From AP-15 sp963747735 (GTDB taxonomy: Bacteria > Pseudomonadota > Alphaproteobacteria > ATCC43930 > CGMCC-115725), in the NCBI GenBank assembly GCA_963747735.1, contig CAVVGE010000007.1, positions 124,001 through 188,000 of the forward strand: a DNA stretch of 64,000 bases. The letters are read 5' to 3'. Both the position numbers and the translations under genes were made by a program. Positions 60,904-64,000 of the stretch are shown here, in pieces. The notes beneath the pieces are model-generated. The model did not search any database and was not told where the DNA came from. It saw only the letters and a list, made by a program, of their open reading frames with translations. Position 1 is the first letter of the stretch, and the number at the start of each line of letters is the position of its first letter.

Positions 60904-61901
60904 CCCAGATAACCGTTGACCGCGAACCAATCGACCGCGTCGGCAATGGCGTCGAGCGCCGGGCGCGGACGGTAGCCCAACTCTTGCGTTGCTTTGGCGC
61001 AAGAAAAATACATTTTCTCTTTCGCCATGCGAACACCATCGCGCGTTGTCAGCGGCTCGCGCCCGGTAAGCCGCGCCAACAGCTCGGCCGCGACCGCCGC
61101 CGTCGCCGCCACCGGGTAGGGGATGCGCAGCCGCGGCGGCCGTTTGCCGGCGCGCGCCGCCGCCGCCGCCAGGATCTCGCAGAGCGCCAGATCCTGGCCG
61201 CCGAGGATATAACGCTCGCCGATCCGCCCCCGCTCCGCCGCCAAGAGATGGCCCGCGGCCACATCATCGACGTGGGCGATGTTGAGCCCGGTATCGACAA
61301 AGCCGGGCATATGCCCGCGCGCGGCTTCGAGGATGACACGGCCGGTGGGGGTCGGCTTGCGGTCGCGCGGCCCGACCGGGGTCGAGGGGTTGACGATGAC
61401 GGCGTTCAGCCCGCGCTCGGCGACGAGGCTGCGCACCGCCTCCTCGGCCGTGAACTTGGATTGCTTATAGGGGCCGATCATGTCGGCAAGGCGGCCCGGC
61501 GTGGCCTCGTCGGCGACGCCGTTTTGGACGAGGCCGATTGTCGCCACGCTGCTGGTGTAGACGATCCGCTCCACCCGGGCGTCGAGCGCCGCCGCCATCA
61601 GGTTGCGCGTGCCTTCGACATTGGCGCGGAACATCGCCGCCGGGTCGGGGACCCACAGCCGGTAATCGGCGGCGACGTGAAAGAGATAGCGGCAGCCGGC
61701 GACCGCATGCGCCAGGGACGGAGCATCTTCCATCGCACCCGGAGCGATCTCGACCCCGAGGCCGGCGAGGTTGGCGCGGTCGCTCGCCGGCCGAGCCAGC
61801 ACCCGGACCGAATGTCCGGCGCGCAGCAGCGCACGCACCACCGCCGAGCCGACAAAGCCGGTCCCGCCGGTGACGAGGCAGAGGCCGGGGGCGAGCGGCA
61901 T
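60900..61901 (-). CDS. hpnA: Hopanoid-associated sugar epimerase HpnA
   Basis: 333 residues. The NAD-binding VTGGTGFVGSAVVRALL lies at the N terminus and the catalytic Y-x3-K in PYKQSKFTAEEAV. Extended SDR fold. HpnA is linked to ribosyl-hopanoid side-chain formation. It is the first of the coupled hpnA-hpnC-hpnD set, 24 bp after ccmI on the same strand. Confidence 0.9.
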   Translation of the reverse strand: MPLAPGLCLVTGGTGFVGSAVVRALLRAGHSVRVLARPASDRANLAGLGVEIAPGAMEDAPSLAHAVAGCRYLFHVAADYRLWVPDPAAMFRANVEGTRNLMAAALDARVERIVYTSSVATIGLVQNGVADEATPGRLADMIGPYKQSKFTAEEAVRSLVAERGLNAVIVNPSTPVGPRDRKPTPTGRVILEAARGHMPGFVDTGLNIAHVDDVAAGHLLAAERGRIGERYILGGQDLALCEILAAAAARAGKRPPRLRIPYPVAATAAVAAELLARLTGREPLTTRDGVRMAKEKMYFSCAKATQELGYRPRPALDAIADAVDWFAVNGYLG

Positions 61902-61925
61902 CGGGGCCAGGGGCGAATCGAAGGC

Positions 61926-63026
61926 TCAGCGCCCGCTGGAAGCCGGCGCCGCCGATGCCGCCGCACCGGCTGCGGCGGCGCGGGCGCGGGCCGCTTTTGC
62001 CTTGTCGGGCTCGCCGAGCACGTCATAGGCATGGGCGAGGCGCGCCCAGCCGGCGGCATCGCCGGGCTCGCGTTCGAGCCGAGCTGCCAACCGGTCGACC
62101 ATGCCGCGGATCATCGTCTGCCGCTGTTCCGGGGTCATCGATTGCGCGGCTGCTACGTCCTTGGGATTCGGGCCGGGCGCGTTCGCATCAGCCGGCGGCC
62201 CGCCCGATATCTCGGCAAGCCGGGCCGCGACATATTGCTTCCAGGGCGCGTCGGCGGGCGCGGCGGCGAGGAGCGCTTGCAGCAGGCCCTTGGCGGTGGC
62301 GACATCGCCGCGCTGCAAGGCCCCTTGGGCGCGGTAGAAGCGGGCGCGCGGATCGTCGCCGGCTTTGGTGAATTCGGCCTCGGCCGCAGCACCCACCGTC
62401 CCGTTGGCTTCGAGCACGATGGCTTCGCCGAGCTCGGCGTGGAGCTGCGGCTTGTCGGGCGCCAGCTGGATTGCGTGGGAATAAGCGATGCGCGCCGCGG
62501 CAAAGCGGCCGAGCGTGGTGTCGGTGCGGCCGAGCATGATCCAATCTTCGAGATTATTGGGGTCGCGCGCGAGCCGTGCGGTCAGCTTGTCGGCGGCGCT
62601 GGCAAAGGTGGCGGAGTCGTGCGCATCCGCCGTCTCGGCCGCGGCGCCCGAACGCCCGATATCGGCGGGCGCCCCGACCGCGGCATAGATCGCAATCGCG
62701 GCGACGGGCAGGAGCGCGGCAACCCCGGCCGCCGCGCCGACGCGCCACGACACCTCGGGCGCGCTTCCGGTTTCGAGCGGCGCCGGGCTGTCGCGGTCGG
62801 CGAGGGCGAGCATGCGCCGGGCGATTTCGGCGCGCGCAGCGTCGGCGTCTTCGGGACCGAGCCTGCCCTGGACCAGATCGCTGTCGATATCGGCGAGCTG
62901 GCGGCGAAACACGCCAACCGCCGCAGCGCCATCCTCGGTGCCGGCCTGGCGCAACAGCGGGCGCAGCAGAACGAGGAGCGCAGCGACCACGAGCAGGCTC
63001 GCAAGCAGCCAGAACCAGACCATCAT
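61926..63026 (-). CDS. ccmI: Cytochrome c maturation protein CcmI (CycH)
   Basis: 366 residues from ATG 63026 (a second Met follows at once). Two membrane helices (about 3-22 and 96-117) flank a cytoplasmic loop with LADIDSDLVQGRLGPEDADAARAE, a CcmI hallmark; a periplasmic TPR domain (about 140-335) follows, including LEDWIMLGRTDTTLGRFAAA and AGWARLAHAYDVLGEPDKA. CcmI delivers apocytochrome c to the heme ligation complex. It overlaps ccmH by 4 bases. Confidence 0.93.
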   Translation of the reverse strand: MMVWFWLLASLLVVAALLVLLRPLLRQAGTEDGAAAVGVFRRQLADIDSDLVQGRLGPEDADAARAEIARRMLALADRDSPAPLETGSAPEVSWRVGAAAGVAALLPVAAIAIYAAVGAPADIGRSGAAAETADAHDSATFASAADKLTARLARDPNNLEDWIMLGRTDTTLGRFAAARIAYSHAIQLAPDKPQLHAELGEAIVLEANGTVGAAAEAEFTKAGDDPRARFYRAQGALQRGDVATAKGLLQALLAAAPADAPWKQYVAARLAEISGGPPADANAPGPNPKDVAAAQSMTPEQRQTMIRGMVDRLAARLEREPGDAAGWARLAHAYDVLGEPDKAKAARARAAAAGAAASAAPASSGR

Positions 63027-64000
63027 CCGCTGTCGCCGAGCAGCATTGCGGCGCGGGCGTTTTCCTCGGGCGAAAGCGACGGCGGCCCGGCCTCGGCATG
63101 GCGGCGCCGGGCGCGCACCACCAGAAACCCGCCGGCGCCCAGCACCAGGAGCGGCGGCCCGAGCCAAAGCAGCCAGGTCGCCGGCTCGAACGGCGGGTCG
63201 AGCAGCACAAAGGTGCCGTAGCGCGCGACGAGATAATCGAGGACCTCTTTGTTGCTGTCGCCGGCAACGAGCCGCTGCCGCACCAGGACACGCAAATCAT
63301 GGGCGAGGTCGGCGCTCAATTCGTCGATCGACTGGTTCTGGCAGACGAGGCAGCGCAATTCCCGGCTGATCGTCCGCGCGCGCGCTTCGAGCGCCGGGTC
63401 GGCGAGCCGCTCGGAAGGCTCGACCGCCTGCGCCGACGGCAAGCCCGCCGCGAGCAGCAGCGCCGCGGCGAAAAGCAGCCGGCGGATCATGCCGAAATCG
63501 GCCGATTGCCCGACCGCGGCCGGCGCCGGGCGGGCCGCCGGCAGGCGCAGCCGCAGCCCCCGGTCGCTGAGCGAGACGAGGCCGCCCAACGCCGCCAGGA
63601 TCGCGCCGAACCAGATCCAGGGAACCAGCGGGTTGTAATAGGCGCGCAACACCCAGCCGCCTTTGCCGTCGGGATCGCCGAGCGCCAGGTAGAGGTCGCC
63701 AAAACCGTTGGTGGTGATCGAGGTGTTGGTCGTGCGGCTGCCGGCGATCGGGTACCAGCGCCGTTCGGGATAGACCCTAAACGAGGCGTGGCCCGGCCGG
63801 CTGATGGTGATCTCGGCGCGCTGGGCCTGGTAGTTTTCGACATTGCTCTCGCTCACGCCGACAAAACGCAGCGTGCGGCCGGCGATCTGGAGGGTGCTGC
63901 CGGCGTGGACGGTCTCGATCCGCTCGCTGCGCCAGGCGGTCGAAACCGTGATCCCGGCGATCAGCACACCGACCCCGAAATGGGCGAGCGCATAGCCAAA
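63023..64000 (-). CDS. ccmF-ccmH: CcmF C-terminal part in frame with CcmH (5' end outside the window)
   Basis: The open frame enters from 64000 with no stop until 63023. Its first part is the C-terminal half of CcmF: AHFGVGVLIAGITVSTAW, RAEITISRPGHASFRVYPER, YPIAGSRTTNTSITTNGFGD, then the last helix LVPWIWFGAILAALGGLVSL. At 63490 an internal ATG begins CcmH: signal peptide LLFAAALLLAAGLPSAQA, the redox pair in LRCLVCQNQSIDEL, one membrane helix and a cytoplasmic tail. No stop separates them, and there is no ribosome site before the internal ATG, so one fused protein is possible. CcmG (DsbE) is not between them. CcmF-CcmH together attach heme to apocytochrome c. Confidence 0.85.
   Translation of the reverse strand, partial: FGYALAHFGVGVLIAGITVSTAWRSERIETVHAGSTLQIAGRTLRFVGVSESNVENYQAQRAEITISRPGHASFRVYPERRWYPIAGSRTTNTSITTNGFGDLYLALGDPDGKGGWVLRAYYNPLVPWIWFGAILAALGGLVSLSDRGLRLRLPAARPAPAAVGQSADFGMIRRLLFAAALLLAAGLPSAQAVEPSERLADPALEARARTISRELRCLVCQNQSIDELSADLAHDLRVLVRQRLVAGDSNKEVLDYLVARYGTFVLLDPPFEPATWLLWLGPPLLVLGAGGFLVVRARRRHAEAGPPSLSPEENARAAMLLGDSG

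Noticed and set aside
60615..63221. An 868-codon plus-strand open frame opposite hpnC, hpnA and ccmI
   Set aside because: It is antisense to three genes with clear homology and its translation is Arg/Gly/Ala-rich with no recognisable domain; long antisense frames are expected at this GC content.

Overview
The window is high-GC chromosomal DNA from an alphaproteobacterium, most likely of the Rhodospirillales/Rhizobiales type. The evidence is gene content and order: a pyrG-kdsA-ftsB-pdhABC-lpd-lipA-ratA run in which pdhB carries its own lipoyl domain, a fused trpE(G) behind a Trp-rich leader peptide, hopanoid genes hpnA-hpnC-hpnD with 4-bp overlaps, a ccmF/ccmH-ccmI cytochrome c maturation run, a TTAA-N7-TTAAC CtrA-type site, and several families of short palindromic repeats. 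No rRNA, tRNA or CRISPR array was seen.

1-11.7 kb is a long minus-strand housekeeping block (tpiA, secG, pyrG, kdsA, ftsB, pdhA, pdhB, pdhC, lpd, lipA, ratA) that links glycolysis to acetyl-CoA and lipoate synthesis. A broken pentapeptide-repeat gene sits between lpd and lipA. Enolase, which often lies between kdsA and ftsB in related genomes, is absent there. 11.8-17.9 kb holds ppiD, an NCS2-like permease with an extra C-terminal domain, and trpE(G) with a readable attenuator (leader peptide with three Trp codons, alternative hairpins, terminator).

17.9-38.3 kb is mixed metabolism: an acetamidase-like protein, a dihydroxyphthalate-decarboxylase-like protein beside an HD-domain protein, a pyrimidine 5'-nucleotidase, argB, a Tat-exported deaminase, a Rieske oxygenase, VOC proteins, a frameshifted secreted M6-like metalloprotease, a MetE-like protein, a DMT transporter, a TPR protein, a lactonase, a tartrate-dehydrogenase-like enzyme, a substrate-binding protein, PhzF and a methyltransferase. 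Remnants of two unrelated genes are joined near 33.9 kb.

38.7-51.6 kb starts with a frameshifted protein of six 117-residue repeats fused to an esterase domain. It continues with a GST, a second E1 alpha/E1 beta pair without E2/E3, an atypical SDR, a formylglycine-generating-enzyme homologue, an MDR reductase, an amidase, a methyltransferase and a small EmrE-like membrane protein.

51.6-57 kb is the most plastic part. It has an IS701-like element with 19-bp terminal inverted repeats, an FAD monooxygenase, an IS110 transposase and many repetitive palindromes. Short palindromes of one sequence family lie inside both transposase reading frames; two of them, each 23 nt, account exactly for the frame breaks in the IS701 transposase. 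58.2-59.1 kb is a 930-bp spacer with a 15-nt perfect Shine-Dalgarno sequence, a possible 23-codon ORF, a strong terminator, a diverged duplication and the CtrA-type site. The window ends in hpnD-hpnC-hpnA and ccmI-ccmH-ccmF, where ccmF runs in frame into ccmH with no stop.
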